From Girardinichthys multiradiatus (taxonomy: Eukaryota > Chordata > Actinopteri > Cyprinodontiformes > Goodeidae): a DNA stretch of 64,000 nucleotides. Under the pieces are notes generated by a model. The model did not search any database and was not told the DNA's origin. It worked only from the letters and a program-made list of their open reading frames with translations. The stretch covers positions 9,951,240 to 10,015,239 of the forward strand of contig NC_061804.1 in the NCBI RefSeq assembly GCF_021462225.1, given 5' to 3'. Positions 38,557 to 49,229 of this stretch are shown here, piece by piece. Positions within the stretch are counted from its first letter, which is position 1, and every line of letters begins with the position of its first letter. The position numbers and the translations under genes are program-made.

Positions 38557-38756
38557 GTATGACCTCAAAAGACACAGTTTCCTCCAATACATACGATAAT
38601 ATTGTAGTGTTACCTCATATGACACATAGTTTTCTATAATGAATACTATATGACCTTACATGACTTGTAGTTTTCTTGGATACACTATAGTATGACCCCT
38701 CATGACACATATGCTTTGATATAGCATCTTAAACAAAAACAAACAACACTGTTAAA

Positions 38757-39140
38757 GTGCCTTGCAAAAGCGTTGATATGGATTATGTCTGGACTACCTT
38801 TGCACATCTTGACACTGGTTTTATTTATTGCACATTGTTCAACATCACACACACCGGATGAGGAGCATCTGTGAACGGCACTTTTCAAGTCTTATCACAG
38901 ATTCTCATTTGGATTTAATGCACCGAGGAAGTATTGAAGAGTGGACCAGAACTCTTCCACAGTGACGTAAAAGACTCGGATGTAGATTCTCAGTCATCCA
39001 GGACATGACAAGTTGAAGGCAACTGGACTTCTTTTATTGAAAAAAAACCAGGAACTGATTCAGCCTTTTGGATGAAAGGTTAAATATCTTCAAGAAAAAA
39101 AGAAATCCAGGACCTTCTAAAGCAGTAAGGATTGTGAGAC
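38757..39140 (-). mobile_element. Tc1-like fragment (family C), intergenic
   Basis: Starts AGTGCCTTGCAAAAGCGTTG, the family C terminus, and continues into decayed minus-strand transposase sequence (around GAACGGCACTTTTCAAGTCT). Heavily deleted. Confidence 0.55.
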
Positions 39141-39289
39141 AAATGTTTAATGGCAGATGTTGATGCTATGGTGTGGCAGAACGTGTTATTAGGCTTATGG
39201 AAATATTACTTTTTTTCCCACTTATTTCCAGGTTGGGTATGTAGTTTTTTTCCCTGAAATAATGAAACCATCATTTGAAAATCTGTTTA

Positions 39290-39430
39290 TATTTACTCGT
39301 ACTCGTCGTCTTCTGCTTTATCCGGGACCGGGTCGCGGGGGCAGCAGACGTCCCTCTCCCCAGACACCTCCTCCAGGGGGAGCCCAAGGCGTTCCCAGGC
39401 CAGCCGAGAGACATAGTCCCTCCAACGTTT
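39290..39430 (-). mobile_element. 3' end of RTE-like LINE
   Basis: Reverse-strand 3' terminus of a fish LINE: the segment around CCAAGGCGTTCCCAGGCCAG and GGGACCGGGTCGCGGGGGCA, with a TACTCGTACTCG-type end. GC-rich against AT-rich surroundings. It is probably related to the LINE at 49230-51300. Confidence 0.6.
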
Positions 39431-39534
39431 ATATTTACTTCTTAGTTATAAAAACTGTAGCAGTCTGATGAGCTGAAATGAAAGTGTGGTAGAAAACGAA
39501 AAATAGAAAAAAAATGTGTAAGGTATCATACTTT

Positions 39535-39780
39535 TTCACAGGACTGTAAACCTAGACTTTGACTGGACCATTCTGATAAATATGAGTATGTTTTGCTCTA
39601 CCCTATTCCATTTTCTCAGGCTGCATGTTCAGGGTTGTTGTTTTGCAGCCTCCATCAGGTTTCTCCAGGAGTATTCTCAGTATTGAGCACCATCCACCTT
39701 CCCATCAACTCTGACCTTCATTCCTGTCCCTGCTGAAGAATTGTTCACACACTAACCAGAAGGTTCAAAAGACAGATGGA
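39535..39780 (-). mobile_element. Tc1-like fragment (family C), intergenic
   Basis: Includes TAGACTTTGACTGGACCATT, and then the minus-strand stretch around TCCCATCAACTCTGACCTTC. Short and decayed. Confidence 0.5.
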
Positions 39781-40599
39781 AATGATTATATGAAGGAACT
39801 GGAAGATGAGAAAAGCCAAAACAAAGAATCTACTCTTGTCTATCAGGTTTGTTTTACATGATGTAAAATAATGCTGACATTCTTTCTGATGCTGCATTTA
39901 CTCTCCCAGATTTCAGTTGTTGCCCTTCCACGGATATCGGTTACATTTACATCCTTTGTCTTTTGTTTTTACAGAGGAGCTTCCCTGTGGACTTCCTTCT
40001 GAGCGAACGGACAAAGTCGTCACACAAGACAAAGAAAACTTTGGTCTTTGTTTTATTCAGCGGTACATTTCAGGTTGTGACCCATGATCTTCTTACACAG
40101 ACCTCTGCAGTACCAAGCACAGATCCATAGACATTAAACAACAGGACAAAGTTACTGATGAATTTACAGGATGGACAAATAAGAAAGTTCAGAAAAAATA
40201 AAACTACTGAGCGCCATTTTGGTTTGGCATGTTATTTGGAATGTGGCAACAGTTTGGTTCCTTTAAAAAAATAAAATAAAAACTAATTATCCAACAAACT
40301 CAAGGCAATATTTCAGTAAGGCAAATGTAAGGAGCTCAGATATTTAAGCACTTTAAAACAGCATCGATGTGCAGAAACTGAGTGGGTGGATGGTTTCCAG
40401 GCAGGCTCCATTTGTTTGTAACAGGCAGCAAAAGCAGCTTAAAACCAGAAATTGTTTAAATTATAAAAGTACAGTGATGTCAATCTGTTATAACAATCTG
40501 TCACAAATGCATAATCTGTTTTTTTACACTTACCTGCACTCAGTCAGCCATCATGCTGCTGAGAGGAGAAATACTCAACTAGTGATGAGAGAGTGGGAA

Positions 40600-41525
40600 A
40601 TACAAGTTCATCTCAACAAATGAGATTATCAGAAAAACGTTCCTAAATTTCAGGAATTAAACTTAAAAGATAAACTCAGATTTATCTCAATACCCCCCCA
40701 GCATGCCCCCTCTGTAAGGAGGGTAAGCCACATAAAAATGTTGCTTAAGGTGGCTGTCCAGGGAGTGCTTTATCAAAGCCTGTTAAAAGAAAGTTAAGTG
40801 GAAAGAAAAAGTGTGGTAGAAAAAGAGTTAGGCAGAGATTCACAAGACTAGGGCATGGGTTATAATATAACCTTTGCAATCCTTTGTTAAACCACTGTTA
40901 AACTAATCTAGAGAGAACCTTATAAGCATTTCAACTGGACTGTTCTATGCCGAGTGGTCTGGTGGAATAAAGTTAGCATTTCATTTGGAAATCAAGGTCC
41001 CAGACTCTGGAGGAAGAGTGGAGAGGCACAGAATCCACAATGCTTGAAGTCCAGTGTGAAATTTTCACAGTCAATGATGATTTGGGGTGCGTGTGATTTG
41101 CTGGTTCTGGTCCACAGGGTTTTCTGAAGTCCACAGTCATCTACCAGGACATTTGAGAGCACTTCATGCTTCCTTCTGCTGACAAGGTTTATGGAGATGC
41201 TGACTTTATTTTCCAGCAGGACTTGGTACCAGCCCACACTGCCAAAGATACCAGAAGCTGATCCAATGACCTTGCTGTTACTGTGGTTGACTGGCCAGCA
41301 AACTGGACTGACCAGAACCCCATAGAGAATCAATGGAGTAATGTCAAGAGGAAGATGAGAGACACCAGAACCAACAATGAAGATGACCTGAGGGCCAATA
41401 TCAAAGCAACCTGGGCTTCCTGAACACCTCAGCAGAACCACAGACTGATCACCTCTGTGCCGCGCTGCATAGACACTTGGATTAATACATTTTTTCCAAT
41501 TCTAAGTTACTGAGATGCACCTGTA
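40600..41525 (+). mobile_element. Decayed Tc1-like transposon (family E)
   Basis: The left end resembles ACAAGTTCATCTCAACAAAT. The right end, TACTGAGATGCACCTGTA at 41508-41525, is a good terminus. The plus-strand transposase is degraded: basic motif region near 40797-40822, and catalytic-region remnants near 41200-41330 (around AACCCCATAGAGAATCAATG). Related to 13360-14204. Confidence 0.7.
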
Positions 41526-41568
41526 ATTATCCCCAGAGAATAAACCAACAAGGAGTAACCCTTGGACT

Positions 41569-41632
41569 GTAAGGTGCATCTGAAAGTTCTCCATGACATT
41601 CTGATTTTTAGATGCACCTGTAGAGTTGGATT
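41569..41632. repeat. Miniature remnant: two facing Tc1 family E termini
   Basis: AAGGTGCATCTGAAAGTTC faces GATTTTTAGATGCACCTGTA with almost nothing between them. This looks like an extreme internal-deletion derivative or joined terminal repeats of the family E element next to it. Confidence 0.55.
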
Positions 41633-42192
41633 TATTATGGACCCCATGTGAACATATCTTCTATTCAGGATGGATGACACGTTCCACCTTATGAATGAAA
41701 GCATGTGATGTGCTTGCTCTGCAGATCATGGTCAATATACAGATTATGGGTTAATCCAACATTGACTCATGACTGATACCATCATACAGTCCAAGCTACA
41801 TGAGAATGAGAGCAATCATAAATCTTTGGCTGAGCAAGAATTAACCGAAAAGAAGAGATCCTCTGAAACTAATTCCTCTCAGAGTGAAAACAGGCAGTTG
41901 CTCATTTCAAAATGAAACTTTTAACCACCAACCCCCCTATAAATTAGAGACATAGCACATAAGGTACACTGTACAGCATAGCCCTTTTTTGCTTGTAAAC
42001 CTTCAGCTTTGACCTCAATAAATGAAGCCAACAGATCAGCCATGAATGTTCCTATAAGAATAATTTGGCAGTCCGAGGTGTTTAGCTGAAAAGCTCGCTG
42101 CTCGTAAACGATGACTGCAGCCAATGGCAGAGAAGACACAGTAATATAAATATGTAACATATGCAGGAGTCTTTAAAGCTGCCGTCACGTTC

Positions 42193-43895
42193 TCACACAT
42201 TTTGAAGGCCTCTCTCGTGGCCGTCCAGCTGCACCTTTATCTTGTGCAGTTCCTCAATCTCCTGGTGGTGGCGCTCTGTCTTGTGGCGCACCAGAGAGCG
42301 ATAGAAGTGAATGGTGAAGAGCAGAAAAATGACCCCCACCGGGACCATGATGATGGTGGAGGCCAGTGCGGCCTGCCAGCCGCTGCTTAAGGCCGACGGA
42401 CTTGTGGGCTTCGTCATGGTGCTGGGGGTCACGATGGTGCTGGCGCCCGCCTTCTTGGCCTCGCCGGTGTCTACGGGCAGGAACTTGACCCAGCAGAGGA
42501 GCACCACCTCTGCTAAAAACAGCAGAATCCCCAGAGCTGTGGAGAAACCCCACGCCAGCTCGATGTAGTGGTGCATGCGTTCGTGTGGCGACTCGCTGAC
42601 AGAGTTCAGGTTGTGGATGTTGCTCACGGCTTCAACGTTGGGCAGGATGCATGTGCTGATCAGCAGAGCGAAGAGGTGCACCGCCACCAGCACCGTGGTG
42701 CACACACTGAAGGCGATGAGGAGTTCTCGAGGATAAGAGTACTTCACATCCAGGTCCACCTCGACCATGGCCACCTAAAAACACATTCACCCAGGTTAAA
42801 GTCTCTTTGTGTGCACAAACTAGACGATATGCTAATAAACCCATAATGCCAAAAATCACAGAACTCATACTGGTTATTAAGGAAGAACATGAAGTTGTCT
42901 CTAAACCTCTGGCCTGCAGCGTCCTTGTAAATGATTTGTCATGTAGGAATATATGAAATTCTACCAGAACCAGTGACAGCTGTTACTTTGAACACAGCTG
43001 TATAGGGTACTTGTGTCCCAGCTTACAGGACAACGTGGGAATGTAGACATTTTAGAAAACTCCATGACTGGTGCTAAAATAAATCTGATCCTCAAACCAG
43101 ATAAAGATCCAACACCTCCATCTATCTACCGTCCGATATCACTTATAAATGCAGCAAAAAGAAGATTAAACAAAAGAAATTTTATGGAGTTCTGTAAACA
43201 CATTAAAGGAAGTCACATTGCTGTAGCTGCAGGTGATGTTTAGACTTATCTGCTGACATGAAGCGGTCAGATTTAAATTCATTATTTTAACGTTTTGTTT
43301 GATGAGAAAAACAACTGTCGGGCAGCCCTTAAAGAAGAAGGAGAGATGATGATCAGCCTCAGGGAGATGAGGGCTGAAGCAGATGTGTGACATATGAGAC
43401 AAATACTGTTTTCTAACCCCGTCTAGTACACCACTAAATATAAGCGTATGCTATACAAGTCTTTAAATCAACATTTGTTAGAGAATGCACTCCTCAGGAC
43501 AAGAGTGAAACCATGAAGAGTAAACTTAAAACCATTTTCATGTCTCACATGCAAGAATGAGTGGCAAGATATCCGAGTCTCTAAAGCAGAAGATAATACA
43601 ACAACTTCCTGGAGAATAAAAATCTTTTTTTAATGCAGAGTCGAGAGTTTCTGCAAAGATGTACCATTGCAAAGCCAGAGAGCAGAGCAGAGGTCCTGCT
43701 GGAGGCCTTCAATTTGGCACGACTCAGGTAGAGTTTTCTCCAGGACAGGGCCTGGACCGAATGGTGGTTGGAGCTGACCAGCTCCAGGTAACTGCGGCGT
43801 ACCCAGTCCCTGTAGTCCATTCCCCCATTGTCAGGAGGCCTCTCAGAAACCCCGGGGACAGGAGAACCCATCGGGACGTTCAGCTCTCTGCTCAT
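42193..43895 (-). CDS. orai2: ORAI calcium release-activated calcium modulator 2
   Basis: ORAI2 is a plasma-membrane subunit of the store-operated CRAC calcium channel, opened by STIM proteins after ER calcium depletion. Two coding exons: 43665-43895 (ATG at 43895) and 42193-42774 (TGA), joined in phase 0 as GFAM|VAMVEV; 270 residues. The N-terminus ([24 protein letters not shown]) is ORAI2-like rather than ORAI1-like. Next come the STIM-responsive stretch [22 protein letters not shown]1 with the selectivity-filter Glu in VAMVEV (about residue 82), TM2 ([20 protein letters not shown]), TM3 ([20 protein letters not shown]), TM4 ([20 protein letters not shown]) and a C-terminal coiled coil ([20 protein letters not shown]). 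The TM3-TM4 loop is longer and Thr/Ser-rich compared with the human protein as I remember it. A splice acceptor directly 5' of the ATG (AG at 43901-43902) implies an upstream non-coding exon. Confidence 0.96.
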
Positions 43896-43989
43896 GGCAC
43901 CTGGTAAATATTAAAAAAAGAAACAACAGCCAAATCATTGCATTCTGGTCGTTTTTATTAGGCCTCATGTTGCTTATCAGTCTATATTA

Positions 43990-44835
43990 TTTTTTTTCTT
44001 TTCAAGAGCTTTAAGCGATTAAACCAACATGACAATTTTAAGGCTTTGTTGGCACCGTATTACATTTAGGTGAATCTTTTAAAACCAAGCAAGGACAGGC
44101 TGGGCAAGTAGAGAAATAATCAGAGAAGCTGTCAGGAGAACAAAAGTAACTCTGAAGGAGCTGCAGATATTCACAGCTTAGGTGGAAGAACATGTTCACA
44201 TACCCACTCTCACTCCACAAATCTAGCCTTTATGGAAAAGGAGCTGGAAGAAAGTCATGTTTGCAGTTTGTCACGAGTCATATAGGGACACAGCTAACAG
44301 AAAGAAGGTGCTCGGGTCATATGAGTCCAAAAATTTACTTTTAGATGCAAACATGCAAAACACTATATGTAGCAAACAACTACCACAGCAAATCACCCTG
44401 AATACACCATCCCCACAGTAAGCATTGATGGTGATAGCATCATGCTGCAAGATGTGTTTCTACAGCATGGAAAGGAAAGCTGGTCAGAGTTTATGGGAAG
44501 ATGGATGGAGCCAAATCCAGGACAGTCCTGGAAGACAACCTGTTAGAGGCTGCTGGGCAGAGGTTCACCTTCCAGCAGGATAATGACTCTGAACATACAA
44601 CCAGAGCCACAATTTAGTGGTTTAGATTAAATTATATTCATGTGACCGATTGAACCAATCAAAGTCAACACCCAAATCCAACTGGAAATGTGTTGTAAGG
44701 TTTTAATTTGTAAGACATTTCAATATAATGCATCCTTTTACTTAAACATCACTATAAACCACCGCCACCACAAAGCATTCCAACGTAAAGTTTGTATTTG
44801 TAACGTGACAAAGTATTTTTGCAAAGCACAGGCTT
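43990..44835 (+). mobile_element. Decayed Tc1-like transposon (family C), orai2 5' UTR intron
   Basis: A plus-direction transposase remnant (around CAGAGAAGCTGTCAGGAGAA and TTCCAGCAGGATAATGACTC) with a right terminus ending in TATTTTTGCAAAGCACAGGC. Many stops. Confidence 0.65.
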
Positions 44836-45475
44836 CAACTTCAATAATAAAGCAAGCAATAAGGTATTATTAACTCTGTCAACAATGCAGATAAAACAAA
44901 CTAAAGTTATCAACGGGGGAACTGCAGGGGACGACCCCTGAGATATAGCATTTTATCCCACGGTCCAACGGCTCATAGCCCAATATTTACAGCTTTAAAA
45001 GGCTCCTAAACTCCAGCAGCTATTTTTTGATCCTCCTCAAACATTTTTTATCTAAGCCTGCGGTCTGTGTTCTCCTGTTAATCAACTGCTGTAGCTCCAA
45101 GTTTCTATTCGTGTCAACAGTAGAGACCTTTATTCTGCTCAAATATTCCTACAATCCATCGTTAAGCTTATTAGGATACAGAGTCTTTATGTCAGAGGAA
45201 CGGTTCGCTCAAAAATGCTGTTGGATAAATTCCAGAGGAGCCATCATGAGAATGAAGGAGGAGGAAACAGGAAGACAACCACAAATAAAAATAAACTATC
45301 CTCCAGCTACACAAATATTGTGATAAGAAAGAAAAAGGCCACTGGATTTCCACAAACCTGTCACATAAATATATCATACATGTTAAGATATTACGCTATT
45401 ATTTTGCTGCTACTGTGTTGTAAAGTTACCCTGTTTAATGGCTACATTGAGCAGATTCAATTCAATTCAATAGCT

Positions 45476-47080
45476 CTGTTGAGCCATCCATTCCCTTAGC
45501 TCTTAGTAGCCATGACTTTATGGGATTCTTCTTAAATAAAATTGATTCTATTAAAAAGAAAATCTTTGACATACTCCCGAAGATGATTACTTCATCCTCA
45601 GCAAGTGAGACAACATTGGAAATAACTACAGAACCTGATTTGTGTTTGGACTGTTTTGATCCTGTGGAGCTTCCTGAGTTATCAGAAATATTAGCTTCAT
45701 CTAAACCTTCAACTTGTATGTTAGACCCAATCCCAACCAAATTATTTAAGGAAGTGTTTCTTCTGATTACCAGCCCCATTTTAGATATGATTAATCTATC
45801 TTTAGTAAATGGATCAGAACCACAAGCTTTTAAGGTAGCTATAATGAAACCCTTATTTAAGAAACCTTCGCTTGATCGAGATGACTTGAAAAATTACAGA
45901 CCTATATCCAATCTTCCGTTTTTATCTAAAATTCTTGAGAAAATAGTTGCTAATCAAATGTGTGAACATTTACACATCAATGACCTGTTAGAAGAGTGGT
46001 TCCTAGAGTCTCTAGAAGTAGAATGGGAGGCAGATCCTTAAGTTATCAAGCTCCTCTCCTGTGGAACCAGCTCCCAGCTTTAGTCCGTGAGGCAGACACC
46101 CTGTCTACTTTTAAGGCTAGGCTTAAAACTTTCCTTTTTGATAAAGCTTATAGTTAGAGTGGCTTAGGTTATCCTGAGCTATCTCTGTAGTTATGCTGCT
46201 ATAGGATTAGGCTGCTGGAGGACATAATGACCACTTTCAGCCTCTTTGCTACATTCTCATACTACTCTCCAATTTTGCATTATTTGCTGTTATTTCAGCT
46301 TTTAACTTTGTTCTCTCTTTTCTCTTCCTAGAAGCTACACCTGGCCTGGCTCTGTGTCTACCTGTGACACCTTTCTGGAGAGGGGCATCGTCTGAGCTTC
46401 TGCTGCCAACAACTTAATGCTCACCCTCTACCGATGATCCACATGGCCCTGTCTTTTAGTGTTTAACCCCTTTTCTCCTAGACATGGAAATTGACTGAGC
46501 TTTTACTGTGACTAACTCTATGTGCTCTCTTTCAGACTAACCTTGAAAACTGGCTCAGAGTTTATCTGTTCTTTCTTTCTAGGTGAAACGACTAAAGGAG
46601 CTACATCCATTAACATTTACTTTTCCTTCCCATAGAAAGTACTTCTGGATCAGTGCTTCTTTGTTCTCTTTGTGTCTCTGCTCTGTTCTCTCAAACCCCC
46701 AGTCGGTCGTGGCAGATGGCCGCTCACACTGAGCCTGGTTCTGCTGGAGGTTTCTTCCTGTTAAAAGGGAGTTTTTCCTCTCTGCTGTCGCTACATGCAT
46801 GCTCAGTATGAGGGATTGCTGCAAAGTCAACGCCAGTGACTGTCCACTGTCTCTACATGCTCATCCAGGAGGAGTGAATGCTGCAAGTCACTGACTGGAT
46901 GCAATCTGCTGGGTTTCCTTAGATAGAAAATCTTTTTATACAATTTGAATAAATAACTGAATCTGACTGAACTGTTCAATAGTTAGGATTAATTGGAATG
47001 TATGAACCTGATTGTTGTGAAGTGCCTTGAGACAACATGTGTTGTAAATTGGCGCTATATAAACAAACTGAATTGAACTG
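45476..47080 (+). mobile_element. Internally deleted L2-like LINE
   Basis: Frame 45520-46041 encodes the linker and N-terminal part of an L2 reverse transcriptase (LMLDPIPTK-type start, FKVAIMKPLFKKPSLDRDDL, KNYRPISNLPFLSKILEKIV). Near 46000 it jumps to the C-terminal end of the polyprotein ([15 protein letters not shown] segment, frame lost) and the same 3' UTR as 10870-12025, ending TTGGCGCTATATAAACAAAC. About two thirds of the RT is missing. Confidence 0.85.
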
Positions 47081-47089
47081 AATGAAATG

Positions 47090-48420
47090 CTTTAGCTTTT
47101 ATTTTGAATAAATGTAAGTAATTAACCACAGACAGCATTTTGTACCCCACTGATAAATGTATAATCATACTTAATAAATGCAAGTATGTTTTTACAGTAT
47201 GTATGTAAAAGTTTCAGAAGAGTTAAAACTGATTTGATCGTTTGAAAGAGAGATAAAAACCTTTTTTTGAAAGAAAGTTAACGCATTTTAAAATCAGATA
47301 TTCAGGGAACGACTTCAGACTATTGTAATATTTTAATGTGGATTTTTGCTGTTTTAATTGTTTGTATCTTATTTGTGTGGCAAAATTTTAACGTTATTGA
47401 TTGAGGGGGGCCTTCATTTTGTACAGCATCAAACCGATGCTGGTCACAAAAAAAATCTGCTCTTTCAAAGGTTTTCATAAGATATTATGCATCAAACCTA
47501 TTTTTTCCAGCTTTTGATTAATGTCATTATCAACTTCAATCCTCACAATACATAAAAAAACATATAAAATATGTATTTATACCCAACAAATGCTAGTTTT
47601 TAGAAAATAAAAACGCAGAAAAAGTAGGTTTTTCCTCCGTCACATATATGCACACCGGATCAAATCATTTTTAATTTCTTATCCAAACTTGTTTCTAAAA
47701 ATATTTGCTCCATTTAAACCCTAGGACCAAAAAATCTCACCATACACAACAAATATGTATGTATATTTGGATTATTGTATTTCTTTAAATGGCAAATTTA
47801 GCAAATATAGTCTGTTTCTGTTCATATTAAAAGAAAAACTGTGGATATTTTTCCCATTCCATAAAAGCACACTGAAATGTGTACAGTATATTCATTAAAA
47901 AAAAAAAAGATCTATGCAAATTGTTAAGATTTATAGTATATGAAATTGTCACCTAGTGGAAAACAAACACATAGGAACATTTGAAGGGATTTATATATTT
48001 ATAAAAGGTAGCTAGCTTTAGAGAAAGTACATTTAAATCCAGTTTCCGTGTTAATTTATCAATCCAAATGTGCTTCTCTGAGTTTGCAGGACAAACAGGT
48101 GGCACCTTCACGCCTCCATGTATATTTAGAAACCTGGTAGAAGAGAGCAGGATACGTTTACAGGCTTATATAGACAGTTAAATGAAAGTACCGCATTTAT
48201 CCAAGTTATTTATAATAACTGAAGGAAACGTTGACAGTTCAACAAAGTAAAGAAAAATGATTTTAAATTTAAGAGTTACACATCTGAAACTTGGCAAGTT
48301 TTCAGGCAACGTAAGAAGACCCCTCTCGCTAGCTAATATAGCTAATAACACAATAGTTTCAAAACAGTCAATTCAACAAGTTTTTAGTGTGAAATTCATT
48401 TAATAAAGTTTATTTATCTT
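47090..48420. other. AT-rich part of the orai2 5' UTR intron
   Basis: Low-complexity, AT-rich sequence with no open frame, repeat family or exon that I can support. Confidence 0.4.
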
Positions 48421-48422
48421 AC

Positions 48423-48670
48423 CGGTTCTCAACGGTGGCTTCCGAATCTCAGATATGAACGGAAACACGGTCTCGTCTCCACGCTGTGTAAAAACTCCCG
48501 TTGGTTCGACCCGGTTTTAGTGTGTCGATTAACGTCATTCGTTTCTTCTGCAGACACCGACGACCTGTTCTACTGTAAAACCAGGTTACGTCAGTTTAAT
48601 GCCTGGACCCAGAGCAAAAAGGCGGACTTCCTTCCGCAATGCCACCTGAAACCCGGTCGCTATGGTGTGG
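48423..48670 (-). promoter_or_regulatory. Probable orai2 first (non-coding) exon and promoter
   Basis: A CpG-richer block between AT-rich stretches. On the minus strand it ends in a consensus donor (GAGAACCG followed by GTAAGATAAA, GT at 48422-48421), which can pair with the acceptor just before the orai2 ATG (AG at 43902-43901). That would make a 4.5-kb 5' UTR intron. The exon's 5' limit is unknown. Confidence 0.5.
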
Positions 48671-49229
48671 TAATTTGAGGCAGGACTGAACAGAAAAGGT
48701 AAGCTAAAAAAAAAAAAAACCCACAAAAACTCACAGTTTCCGGTTAGGCGTGTTGCTTTCAAAATAAAAGCACACAAAATCTCTTAAAAAAGCTAAAAAA
48801 TGATACGTCAGCGCCTCCGCCATTTAGTGAGTGGCAGATTCCTGTTGGAAAACAAATCACGTTTGTTTGGAAACGGGGTTTTCCAAATTAAAGAAACAGT
48901 AACATGATGAGCTACTTTTTAAAATACAATGTATTTGTATTTGTAGTACCAATAACTGTAATTATTGAGATAAAAATAAACAATATCTGCAAATCAAAGT
49001 AGTTAATAAGTTAGTTTGTTGGATTAATTGAAATAATAGTAATAATACAATATTTTAAAAAGTAATAATTTAAATTGTTATTACTAATCCGACCCTACTT
49101 ACGGGTGAATAATGAGACTGATGGTCACCTAAATACTGCTTAGTTTGCACCTGCTTTGTGTACATTAGTGATAGGGAACACAAACCCCTGAAATCAGTCT
49201 CAAAAATGATCAAAACATAAATCCCACTG

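Larger units (their letters stand above)
34728..38725 (+). repeat. Degenerate minisatellite (about 44-bp unit) split by nested transposons
   Basis: Units of the type ATAGTATGACCTCACATGAC ACATAGTTTCC recur at 34795-34830, 36039-36095 and 38557-38720. The blocks are separated only by the Tc1-like element (34831-36038) and by the LINE (36096-38556). Removing the insertions gives a continuous array of about six diverged units. Confidence 0.75.

Noticed and set aside
34728..38725. CRISPR-like array from regularly spaced repeats
   Set aside because: The units are adjacent and degenerate without spacers, in a vertebrate genome. This is a minisatellite.
42202..42868. Plus-strand and frame-shifted ORFs over orai2
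   Set aside because: They are shadows of the GC-rich orai2 coding exon. Only the minus frame gives the four-TM ORAI protein.
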